A DNA stretch of 5,009 bases, taken from assembly GCA_018060305.1 (NCBI GenBank), contig JAGOWF010000054.1:7189-12197 (forward strand), written 5' to 3'. The notes under the pieces are model-generated. The model was not told the origin of the DNA. It ran no database searches and worked only from the letters and a program-made list of their open reading frames with translations. Source of the DNA: Pyrinomonadaceae bacterium. Its GTDB lineage: Bacteria; Acidobacteriota; Blastocatellia; Pyrinomonadales; Pyrinomonadaceae. The first letter of the stretch is position 1. Every line of letters starts with the position of its first letter. The position numbers and the translations under genes are program-made. This document shows, piece after piece, positions 1 to 5,009 of the stretch.

Positions 1-2061
1 GACCTGTTTCGTATGGTATGCGCTGCAGTTGCGTTTGCTCATCGAAACCTCGTGATCCATCGCGACCTCAAGCCATCGAATATTCTCGTAACGAAAGATG
101 GCAAGCCTAAGCTGCTCGATTTCGGGATCGCAAAACTGGTGAGCTCCGACATTTCTGGCGAAGCCGTCACGCGTCACTTTGCCTTTACGCCCGAATATGC
201 CTCGCCCGAGCAGATCTTGGGCGAGAATCTGACGACAGCGACTGATATCTACTCGCTTGGCGTGATCTTGTATGAAATGCTGGCCGGCAGCCGACCCTTT
301 TGTCACAACGGTCGTTCGGTCGGTGAGATTTTCCGCTCGGCCGGGATCGAGCCAGCCCGGCCATCGTCGCCGAGGACCGGCGAGCCAACCGAGATCGGTG
401 TCCGAACGAGCTTTCGATCACAGCTTCGCGGCGACCTCGATAACATCGTTCTTAAGGCCCTAAAAAAAGAGCCCGAGAGGCGATATTCGTCGGTCGAGCA
501 GTTGTCAGAGGACGTTCGCCGCCATCTCAAAGGCCTTCCGGTGCTGGCACGGCAAGATACACTCCGATATCGTGCCGAGAAGTTTACACGGCGAAATCCG
601 CTTGTCGTCGCTTCTGCTGCTCTTACGATCGTGATCTTGCTTGGCGGAATAATAGCGACCGCATATCAGGCACGGCTCGCAAACATCGAACGAACGAAGG
701 CCGAGCAACGATTCAACGAGGTCCGCTCTCTGGCTAACTCGTTCATATTCGAGGTCAATGAAAAGATAGACGAGAGTCCCATCAAGGCCCGTGAACTGGT
801 CGTTACGCGTGCGATCGATTACCTCGACAAGCTCGCGGCTGAATCGGCCAATGATCCAGGCCTGCAGTCAGAATTGGCCGCAGCTTACGAAAAGGTCGGT
901 GAGATCCAGGCTGAGATTTTCAAGCCGAATCTCGGAAATGCAGGCGGCGCGCTTGAAAGCCAGAAAAAGGCCCTCCAGTTACGACTTGCCTTATTTGGGG
1001 CAGATCGTTCAAATCCGGAGCGAGCGATCGATCTCGCCCGAAGTCATCAGCAGATCGGCGGCATAGTAACTGTTACGGGTGACATTGCGGCTGCGGCTGA
1101 GCAGTTCCGGGCATCGATCGCTCTCATTTCACCACTTGCGGTTTCGGGCTCGACGGGCATCGAAGCGCGCAAGCAATTGCGGAGCGCTTATCTCTCGCTG
1201 GGCCAATCGATACTAAGAAGCGGCTCACTGACGGATAGTCTCGAGAATTACACACAGGCATTTGATATCAACGAGGGCTTGCTCGCAGAGGAGGCTGACA
1301 ACGAGAATTCGATGCGGGCAAAGTTCATCGTTCTCAACTACATCGGTTACGTCCGAATGGTCATGGGCGACAACAACCGTGCTATTGAGGACCTTCGCGC
1401 ATCACTGTCCATCGCCGAGCAGTTGCATCACGATGACCCGACCGATATGCGGTTTCGTCGCGCTGTCGTTAGCGGACATTCCTTTCTCGGGCTTGGCCTA
1501 AGCCAAGGCGGCTACCCAAACGAAGGCATCGAGAATCTAGGAACGGCCCTGAGATTACAGCAGGGGCTATTTGCCCTCGATAAGCAGAACCTCGCGGAAC
1601 GTAATTCACTAGCGGATTGCTACATAGAGATGGCCAGGGCCCAGCTTAAAGTGCGTCGATCCACAGCTGCGATCAGATCCCTGCAGAACGCCGAGACCCA
1701 CTATTCAGTCGTGTCTGCAAGCGATCCGGCCGATCTCTCCGTTCGACGGCAACTGCTCGCGGTGCATCGAATGCTTGCCGAAGCGGAATTCCAACTCGGA
1801 CGGATCGACAATGCCCTTACCGGTTTTCGTGCCGCTCGGGTCTCGGCGGTCGACCTCACGAGTCGCGACCCCAATAATCGCGAATGGCAATACGATCTCA
1901 CCCTTTGCAACCTGTCGATCGGGAAAATCCTAAAGATTCGGAATGAGGCCTCGGCAAGTGAGTATATTCGGAACGCCGAAACTGCCCTGCAGGATCTCGT
2001 GGCGGTGTCGCCGCAAAACGTGGAATTCGCACATAGTCTCGAGGAGGCTCGTTCTTATTAG
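1..2061 (+). CDS. Membrane-anchored Ser/Thr protein kinase with C-terminal TPR domain (5' partial)
   Basis: Eukaryote-like (Hanks-type) Ser/Thr kinase that should phosphorylate proteins in the cytoplasm. The reading frame is open from base 1, so the ATG at 13 is internal and the N-lobe (Gly-rich loop, ATP-binding Lys, helix-C Glu) is off the window. Counting from that ATG, I see the catalytic loop HRDLKPSN at residues 16-23 (Asp18, Lys20, Asn23), DFG at 36-38, the APE-equivalent SPE at 64-66 and the conserved Asp78 of DIYSLG. The conserved Arg of subdomain XI lies near 156. One hydrophobic segment (about 197-218) follows the basic stretch FTRRN, which predicts a cytoplasmic kinase and an exported C-terminal part. 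Residues 288-664 contain about eight degenerate TPR-like helical pairs of about 36-45 residues, probably a protein-binding surface. The visible catalytic motifs are intact, so the kinase should be active if the N-lobe is normal. Substrate is unknown. It ends with TAG, 2 bp from the convergent asd stop. Confidence 0.95.
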   Translation, partial: DLFRMVCAAVAFAHRNLVIHRDLKPSNILVTKDGKPKLLDFGIAKLVSSDISGEAVTRHFAFTPEYASPEQILGENLTTATDIYSLGVILYEMLAGSRPFCHNGRSVGEIFRSAGIEPARPSSPRTGEPTEIGVRTSFRSQLRGDLDNIVLKALKKEPERRYSSVEQLSEDVRRHLKGLPVLARQDTLRYRAEKFTRRNPLVVASAALTIVILLGGIIATAYQARLANIERTKAEQRFNEVRSLANSFIFEVNEKIDESPIKARELVVTRAIDYLDKLAAESANDPGLQSELAAAYEKVGEIQAEIFKPNLGNAGGALESQKKALQLRLALFGADRSNPERAIDLARSHQQIGGIVTVTGDIAAAAEQFRASIALISPLAVSGSTGIEARKQLRSAYLSLGQSILRSGSLTDSLENYTQAFDINEGLLAEEADNENSMRAKFIVLNYIGYVRMVMGDNNRAIEDLRASLSIAEQLHHDDPTDMRFRRAVVSGHSFLGLGLSQGGYPNEGIENLGTALRLQQGLFALDKQNLAERNSLADCYIEMARAQLKVRRSTAAIRSLQNAETHYSVVSASDPADLSVRRQLLAVHRMLAEAEFQLGRIDNALTGFRAARVSAVDLTSRDPNNREWQYDLTLCNLSIGKILKIRNEASASEYIRNAETALQDLVAVSPQNVEFAHSLEEARSY

Positions 2062-2063
2062 GA

Positions 2064-3101
2064 TCAGATAGTTCCCTTTGCGATCAACAGTTCGGCATTC
2101 AACACGGCACAGCCGGCGGCGCCTCGGACGGTATTGTGGCTGAGGGCGACGAATCGATAATCGAATACGTTGTCTGGAAACACACGCCCGACCGTGATCG
2201 TCATTCCATTGCCGTTGTCGCGGTCGAGCCTCGTCTGCGGCCGCGACGGCTCATCGGTTACCTCAATGAACGTCTCGGGCGCCGAATGCAGATCGAGCGC
2301 AGGAAACTCGCGCATAGCGGCAACGACCTCTTCGAGTGTTGCCTTGTTCTTCAGATTGACCCGGACCGAGACCATATGACCATCGACGACGTTGACTCTG
2401 AAGCACTGTGCCGAAACGGGAAAATCTGCCCTGACGATAATGCCGTCAGCAAATTCGCCCAGGATCTTTTGTGCTTCGGTCTCGACCTTTGGCTCTTCGC
2501 CGGCGATGTAGGGCACAACATTATCAACGATGTCGAGCGAGGCAACGCCCGGATAGCCCGCGCCCGAGATGGCCTGGAACGTCGTCAATATCACGGCCTC
2601 AACCCCAAAATTACGATCGAGGGCGGCCAAAGGCGGTGCAAAACTCATGACTGCGCAGTTAGGATTGGTAACGATAAAACCCTTGGCCCAGCCGCGGTTC
2701 GCGCGCTGCACTTCAATCAAACCAACGTGATCCGCATTGATCTCAGGGATCACCAACGGCACGTCCTCGTCCATGCGGTAGCTCGACGAATTGCTGATGA
2801 CCGGATAACCGGCACGGGCAAACGCCTCTTCAGTCTCGCGAGCAACATTCGACGGCAGGCTCGAAAAAACGAGGTCGCAGTCCAACGGCGGCTCGATCGG
2901 CTGCACGACGATGTCGCGAACGCTTGCCGGGATCGTTCCCGGCAGCTTCCACGCACACGCCTCTGCGAACGGCTTGCCGGCCGACCGGTCAGACGCCGCC
3001 AAGGCCGTGATCTCAAACTGTGGATGCCCGTCAAGCAGTTGGCAAAACCGCTGCCCAACTGTTCCCGTCGCACCCAAAATTCCTACTCTGTACTTTTTCA
3101 C
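2064..3101 (-). CDS. asd: Aspartate-semialdehyde dehydrogenase, archaeal/fungal subtype
   Basis: Cytoplasmic NADP-dependent enzyme converting L-aspartyl-4-phosphate to L-aspartate 4-semialdehyde, the branch-point step to lysine/DAP, threonine, methionine and isoleucine. The 345 residues are full length for the family. The N-terminal Rossmann motif GATGTVGQ lies at 10-17. The catalytic nucleophile is Cys149 in TNPNC, followed by FQAISGAGYPG at 175-185 (Gln176). The likely catalytic base is His242 in VVDGH, with substrate-binding Arg235 in CFRV. C-terminal motifs RLDRDNGNGM (291-300) and HNTVRGAAG (322-330) match the archaeal/fungal subtype, as does YRMDEDVPLVIPEINADH; they resemble the Methanocaldococcus enzyme as I remember it rather than the E. 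coli form. The start is GTG at 3101, immediately before KKYRVGILGATG; no ATG lies in the short upstream gap. It follows the aminotransferase gene by 17 bp, so the two are probably co-transcribed. Its stop TGA lies 2 bp from the kinase stop on the opposite strand. Confidence 0.96.
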   Translation of the reverse strand: MKKYRVGILGATGTVGQRFCQLLDGHPQFEITALAASDRSAGKPFAEACAWKLPGTIPASVRDIVVQPIEPPLDCDLVFSSLPSNVARETEEAFARAGYPVISNSSSYRMDEDVPLVIPEINADHVGLIEVQRANRGWAKGFIVTNPNCAVMSFAPPLAALDRNFGVEAVILTTFQAISGAGYPGVASLDIVDNVVPYIAGEEPKVETEAQKILGEFADGIIVRADFPVSAQCFRVNVVDGHMVSVRVNLKNKATLEEVVAAMREFPALDLHSAPETFIEVTDEPSRPQTRLDRDNGNGMTITVGRVFPDNVFDYRFVALSHNTVRGAAGCAVLNAELLIAKGTI

Positions 3102-3114
3102 AACTTTGATGTGT

Positions 3115-3120
3115 TCCCTT
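3115..3120 (-). promoter_or_regulatory. Shine-Dalgarno-like site for asd
   Basis: On the minus strand the aminotransferase stop TAA runs directly into AAGGGA, sharing its two A bases, 13 nt before the GTG start of asd. The purine-rich match to the 16S anti-SD is good, but the spacing is longer than the usual 5-9 nt. It supports the GTG start and suggests that translation of asd is coupled to termination on the aminotransferase frame. Confidence 0.45.
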
Positions 3121-4273
3121 ATGCCTGCAGTGCCTGCTTCATCCTCTCAACCCCTTCGGTCATGCGGTCTTCTGTGTTGCAGAACGATATCCGCAGGAAC
3201 CCTTTCGCCTCGTCGCCAAATGCCACGCCGGGGACGGTCACGACACGGTTCTGCAGGCATTTCTCGGCGATCTCGAGATCGTCGCCCAGATCGCGGACGT
3301 CGAGCATTGTGTAAAAGGCACCTTCGGGCGAAGTTGGGCGTAAACCCAGTTCATTTTTCAAGAGCTCGACCAAAAACTCGCTGCGCCGTTTGTAAACATC
3401 GCGCGCATGCTGCTTCGCGGCTTCTGCGTCGTCTGTCCAAGCTAGTAAGCTCGCCTTTTGAACGATCGTCGCGGCGCAGACGGTCGTGTAGCCGTGCAGC
3501 ACTTGTATCGCGTCCATCACATCGGCATCCTTGCTCGCGGCCCAGCCGAGACGCCAGCCGGTCATCGATAGCGATTTTGACAGGCCGCTCACGATGATCG
3601 TCTTGTCGTAGAATTCGCTTGCCGAACGCGGCCTTATCCCAAAATACAGATCGCTGTAGATCTCGTCCGAGATCAGCCAAATTCCCGTGCCGTCGAGTGC
3701 AGCGGCGATGTCACGGAGGTTCTGTTCGGTCAATACCTTGCCCGTCGGATTCGAGGGCGAGATCACGACCGCCGCCTTCGTGCGTTCTGTAATTTGAGAT
3801 CTGAAATTTGAAATATCAAATCCAAATTCATCGTCCGCAGGCATCCGGTAATAGACCGGCACGCCCTGAGCGATACGCGTGCACGCGTCGTATGCCGGAA
3901 AGCTCGGGTCTGGCAGCAGCACTTCGTCGCCCTCGTCAACCACGCACATAAACGCGTCGGTCATCGCCTCTTGCGAGCCACAGGTGACGACGACGCCCGT
4001 TCGCGGTAGGCCGAGATGCGGATATTGCTCGGCGATCTTGTCACGCAATGCGGGCAGGCCCGGATGCGAGGTATAACCATTCTGCTCATCACGAGCGACG
4101 CGTGCAGCCTCATCGCGCATGAATTGCGGAGTCGGCAGATCAGGCTCACCGAGGCCAAAGTTAATGCTGTCAGGTAGCGCGCGTTCAAAGAACTGCCGGA
4201 TCAGCGTCGGCTGAAGGCCGCGCATCCGAGCAGCCGGAAGAAAGCCGGCCCTTTGTTTTCTTGTGTCAGTCAT
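3119..4273 (-). CDS. PLP-dependent class I/II aminotransferase (aspartate- or succinyl-DAP-type)
   Basis: Cytoplasmic fold-type I pyridoxal-phosphate aminotransferase of 384 residues, a normal length. Visible landmarks in order: GEPDLPTP at 42-49 (substrate/cofactor loop), CGSQEA at 98-103 (phosphate-binding turn), SPSNPTG at 172-178 with Asn175, SDEIY at 202-206 with Asp203 (pyridine nitrogen) and Tyr206, the PLP-lysine in SGLSKS at Lys233, TGWRLGW with Arg241 (phosphate) and FLRISF with Arg361 (substrate alpha-carboxylate). The family contains aspartate aminotransferases, DapC-type N-succinyl-DAP aminotransferases and related enzymes, which motifs alone do not separate. Position between dapD and asd favours a role in aspartate/lysine metabolism, but I do not assign a symbol. 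The ATG at 4273 has no clear ribosome binding site; Met17 (start at 4225) is a possible alternative, just before the conserved RGLQPT stretch. Residues about 148-162 are encoded by an unusually AT-rich repeat-like stretch. Confidence 0.93.
   Translation of the reverse strand: MTDTRKQRAGFLPAARMRGLQPTLIRQFFERALPDSINFGLGEPDLPTPQFMRDEAARVARDEQNGYTSHPGLPALRDKIAEQYPHLGLPRTGVVVTCGSQEAMTDAFMCVVDEGDEVLLPDPSFPAYDACTRIAQGVPVYYRMPADDEFGFDISNFRSQITERTKAAVVISPSNPTGKVLTEQNLRDIAAALDGTGIWLISDEIYSDLYFGIRPRSASEFYDKTIIVSGLSKSLSMTGWRLGWAASKDADVMDAIQVLHGYTTVCAATIVQKASLLAWTDDAEAAKQHARDVYKRRSEFLVELLKNELGLRPTSPEGAFYTMLDVRDLGDDLEIAEKCLQNRVVTVPGVAFGDEAKGFLRISFCNTEDRMTEGVERMKQALQA
3791..3829. repeat. AT-rich degenerate heptanucleotide repeat inside the aminotransferase gene
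   Basis: On the plus strand this stretch reads as consecutive 7-mers AATTTGA, GATCTGA, AATTTGA, AATATCA, AATCCAA. The 7-mer AATTTGA recurs exactly 14 bp apart (3791 and 3805). It also contains an inverted repeat, ATTTGA (3806-3811) and TCAAAT (3816-3821), around 4 nt. Only 9 of 39 bases are G or C, against clearly GC-rich flanks. On the minus strand it encodes aminotransferase residues about 149-161 without breaking the frame. Whether this is an inserted repeat or a chance composition island is not decidable from one copy. Confidence 0.5.
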
Positions 4274-4299
4274 TGCGTCGAATATTGACTGCGACCGGC

Positions 4300-4503
4300 C
4301 TACGCCGGCGGTTCCGCGTCCGCTAACTCCTCACGGATCTCGCCGATCTCGACGTTCAGCTCGCCTTCGGCGATGGTTGTCGGGTCGCCGGTCAGGGCTC
4401 CGCCGATCTCTTCGATCTCGCCGATTATCTTCTGGCCAAGGCCGGTGATCTTGTCCTTCAGGCCCTTGTTTTCCTCATCGATTGGTAATGTCATATTGAC
4501 CAT
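4300..4503 (-). CDS. Small acidic CsbD-like protein
   Basis: A 67-residue protein with no signal peptide or membrane segment, so probably cytoplasmic. The core from about 21 to 62 follows the spacing of the CsbD-like family: a helix ending GGALTGD (34-40), then AEGELN (45-50), then a second helix with Gly54 and Asp62. The family pattern I recall is G-x-LTGD-x-x-x-x-AEG followed by a helix with a central Gly. CsbD is a sigma-B-controlled general stress protein in Bacillus and YjbJ is the E. coli relative; the molecular function is not established. This copy is notably acidic (16 Asp/Glu against 5 Lys/Arg). Start options are ATG 4503 or ATG 4494 (Met4); neither has a clear SD. It ends with TAG 26 bp before the aminotransferase ATG, so co-transcription is likely. 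The match is motif-level only; a lineage-specific hypothetical protein is the alternative. Confidence 0.6.
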   Translation of the reverse strand: MVNMTLPIDEENKGLKDKITGLGQKIIGEIEEIGGALTGDPTTIAEGELNVEIGEIREELADAEPPA

Positions 4504-4519
4504 GATAACTGAATGGTCC

Positions 4520-4564
4520 GTGAGACACCATTTTTAGCAGATCGACCCTAAATGGTGTACTCAC
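4520..4564. repeat. Strong inverted repeat (14-bp arms) upstream of the CsbD-like gene
   Basis: Arms are GTGAGACACCATTT (4520-4533) and AAATGGTGT-A-CTCAC (4550-4564), giving 14 pairs with a single unpaired A at 4559 and a 16-nt loop. TAG/CTA at 4535-4537 and 4548-4550 offers an alternative inner register. It ends 16 nt before the ATG at 4503. No T-run follows the stem on either strand, so it is not a canonical intrinsic terminator. It could be a leader-RNA hairpin controlling translation, an operator, or a relic of a small mobile repeat. Confidence 0.75.
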
Positions 4565-4591
4565 TGCGTTTACACCCGCGACGTCGAGCGC

Positions 4592-4625
4592 GTGTCCCAC
4601 TAGTGTCCCGCTCGTTAGTGGGACA
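4592..4625. repeat. Inverted repeat TGTCCCACTA/TAGTGGGACA with nested TGTCCC direct repeat
   Basis: A perfect 10-bp inverted repeat lies at 4593-4602 and 4616-4625 with a 13-nt spacer. Inside it GTGTCCC occurs twice, at 4592-4598 and 4603-4609, one helical turn (11 bp) apart; a further TGTCCC lies at 4670-4675. In RNA the middle GGGAC (minus strand) could compete with the distal one for the same partner, giving two exclusive hairpins. No T-run follows on either strand. An operator for the downstream minus-strand genes is the simplest reading, but no regulator family is identified. Confidence 0.65.
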
Positions 4626-4631
4626 AATAAC

Positions 4632-4660
4632 ATGGTATCTTTTCAATAACTTACGAGCAA
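4632..4660 (-). promoter_or_regulatory. Weak alternative sigma-70-like promoter
   Basis: On the minus strand TTGCTC (4660-4655) is followed after 17 bp by TACCAT (4637-4632). The matches to the -35 (3/6) and -10 (4/6) consensus are poor. Transcription would start at about 4625, exactly at the edge of the TGTCCC inverted repeat, which is why the site is listed. It is a much weaker candidate than the TTGACA site further upstream. Confidence 0.15.
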
Positions 4661-4730
4661 TTTGCCCCCTGTCCCGCCGTTTCCTAAAAAAACAATTAGA
4701 AGCGGCCGCCAGACGTTGCATCATTGCAAT

Positions 4731-4759
4731 ACCGTATCACATTGACATGGTTTTGTCAA
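4731..4759 (-). promoter_or_regulatory. Candidate sigma-70 promoter for the CsbD-like/aminotransferase/asd unit
   Basis: On the minus strand a perfect -35 TTGACA (4759-4754) is separated by 17 bp from TACGGT (4736-4731; 3/6 match to the -10, keeping the first two bases and final T). It lies 15 bp past the dapD stop and points toward the CsbD-like gene, predicting a start near 4724 and a leader of about 220 nt. The -35 is also one arm of the inverted repeat TTGACA-6-TGTCAA (4742-4759), which could be a repressor site. The weak -10 limits confidence, and housekeeping promoters in the likely phylum are poorly known to me. Confidence 0.35.
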
Positions 4760-4764
4760 GCGGA

Positions 4765-4785
4765 ATCTCCGAGCTCAGCGGAGAT
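4765..4785 (-). other. Stem-loop across the dapD stop codon
   Basis: ATCTCCG (4765-4771) and CGGAGAT (4779-4785) form a perfect 7-bp stem with a 7-nt loop containing most of the dapD TGA (4777-4775). On the minus strand the stem is followed by TCCGCTTGAC rather than a U-tract, so it is not a standard intrinsic terminator. It may stabilise the dapD mRNA 3' end or be incidental, since its upstream arm is coding. Confidence 0.35.
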
Positions 4786-5009
4786 AATCTTCCAATTTCG
4801 TCGCGGCATCGGTCCTCTCGTCGCGGTATTTGACGATGATCGGGCAATAGATCGACAGGCCGTTTTCACGGCCAAAATCGTTTGTTACGGCTCGCGAGCC
4901 CTGGACGACTACGGCACCGGCAGGAATTTCAAGTGAGCCGCCATCGACGGATTTGATCACGCGCTTGTTCGGCAGATCAAAAACCGGCGTCGAACGCGTC
5001 AGGATAACG
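4775..5009 (-). CDS. dapD: 2,3,4,5-tetrahydropyridine-2,6-dicarboxylate N-succinyltransferase, C-terminal part (5' partial)
   Basis: DapD transfers succinyl from succinyl-CoA to tetrahydrodipicolinate in the succinylase branch of lysine/DAP biosynthesis, in the cytoplasm. The frame is open to the right edge, so only the last 77 codons are present and the GTG at 4960 is internal. Reading in from the edge, the protein runs VILTRSTPVFDLPNKR, then residues containing LEIPAGAVVVQGSRAVTNDFG and GLSIYCPIIVKYRDERTD, ending KLEDYLR. This alternation of beta strands with V-x-x-GSR and a C-terminal CPIIVKYRDE-x-TD segment matches the end of the left-handed beta-helix and C-terminal extension of DapD as I recall it. 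The acyltransferase core is outside the window. It ends with TGA, 271 bp before the CsbD-like gene on the same strand. Recognition is from memory of the family; another hexapeptide-repeat acyltransferase is the main alternative. Confidence 0.8.
   Translation of the reverse strand, partial: VILTRSTPVFDLPNKRVIKSVDGGSLEIPAGAVVVQGSRAVTNDFGRENGLSIYCPIIVKYRDERTDAATKLEDYLR

Larger units (their letters stand above)
4504..4774. other. Non-coding leader region between dapD and the CsbD-like gene
   Basis: No convincing gene lies here. An open frame runs on the plus strand from 4552 to 4833, but its Arg/Ser-rich product resembles no protein and it runs into dapD antisense. The region is less GC-rich than its flanks and carries a 7-A run at 4686-4692, a NotI-type palindrome GCGGCCGC at 4702-4709, a small inverted repeat TTGCA-4-TGCAA at 4716-4729, and the promoter and inverted repeats listed separately. 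I looked for lysine-riboswitch landmarks, given the gene context, and did not recognise any. Confidence 0.6.

Noticed and set aside
13..15. ATG at 13 as the kinase start
   Set aside because: The frame is open to base 1 and a start here would remove the entire ATP-binding N-lobe; the gene clearly begins upstream of the window.
1492..1507. Inverted repeat CTTGGC-4-GCCAAG in the kinase gene
   Set aside because: Short palindrome inside a TPR-coding region, expected by chance in about 2 kb of coding DNA.
2136..3314. Long plus-strand open frame (392 codons) antisense to asd and the aminotransferase
   Set aside because: It overlaps two genes with unmistakable catalytic motifs on the other strand; its product is Arg-rich with no recognisable domain. 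It is an antisense shadow of GC-rich codon use.
2911..3597. Plus-strand open frame of 228 codons
   Set aside because: Opposite asd and the aminotransferase, very Arg/Ser-rich, no family features.
4295..4308. Hairpin CCGGC-4-GCCGG across the CsbD-like stop codon as a terminator
   Set aside because: The stem is only 5 bp and no T-run follows on the minus strand; a terminator here would also split the closely spaced unit.
4702..4709. NotI site GCGGCCGC as a possible cloning or vector junction
   Set aside because: An 8-bp palindrome occurs naturally in GC-rich DNA; no vector-like sequence flanks it and gene order appears continuous across it.
4504..4730. Lysine riboswitch in the leader
   Set aside because: Considered because of the asd/dapD context, but I could not find the conserved core segments; the two visible stems are simple hairpins.
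4552..4833. Plus-strand frame of 93 codons in the intergenic gap
   Set aside because: No ribosome binding site, a product without family features, and it runs into the dapD coding region in antisense; the inverted repeats explain the region better.

Overview
The window looks like bacterial chromosome of moderately high GC. The most likely source is an Acidobacteriota-type organism. That inference rests on a eukaryote-like Ser/Thr kinase fused through one membrane segment to a long TPR domain, an archaeal/fungal-subtype aspartate-semialdehyde dehydrogenase (Asd), and a DapD C-terminus of the kind I associate with that phylum. No 16S or other taxonomic marker is present, so the assignment is tentative.

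Layout. Positions 1-2061 (+) hold the C-terminal 686 codons of a membrane-anchored Ser/Thr protein kinase whose ATP-binding N-lobe lies off the left edge. Its stop codon is 2 bp from the stop of the convergent asd gene. From the right edge leftward, everything else is on the minus strand: the C-terminus of dapD (4775-5009, start outside the window); a 271-bp non-coding gap (4504-4774) rich in inverted repeats and with a plausible promoter; a 67-codon acidic CsbD-like protein (4300-4503); a fold-type I PLP aminotransferase (3119-4273); and asd (2064-3101). The last three are separated by only 26 and 17 bp and look like one transcription unit.

How the genes work together. Asd makes aspartate semialdehyde, the branch point to lysine/diaminopimelate, threonine and methionine. 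DapD succinylates tetrahydrodipicolinate in the succinylase branch of the DAP pathway. The aminotransferase between them could supply aspartate (aspartate aminotransferase) or perform the next step after DapD (N-succinyl-DAP aminotransferase, DapC). The minus-strand block is therefore best read as an aspartate-family/lysine-DAP cluster, with a small CsbD-like (possibly stress-related) protein inserted at the head of its second half. The kinase has no evident functional link to it.

The least explained parts are the leader region with two strong inverted repeats and TGTCCC repeats upstream of the CsbD-like gene, and a roughly 40-bp AT-rich stretch of 7-bp periodicity inside the aminotransferase gene. 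I see no mobile element, CRISPR array, tRNA or rRNA.
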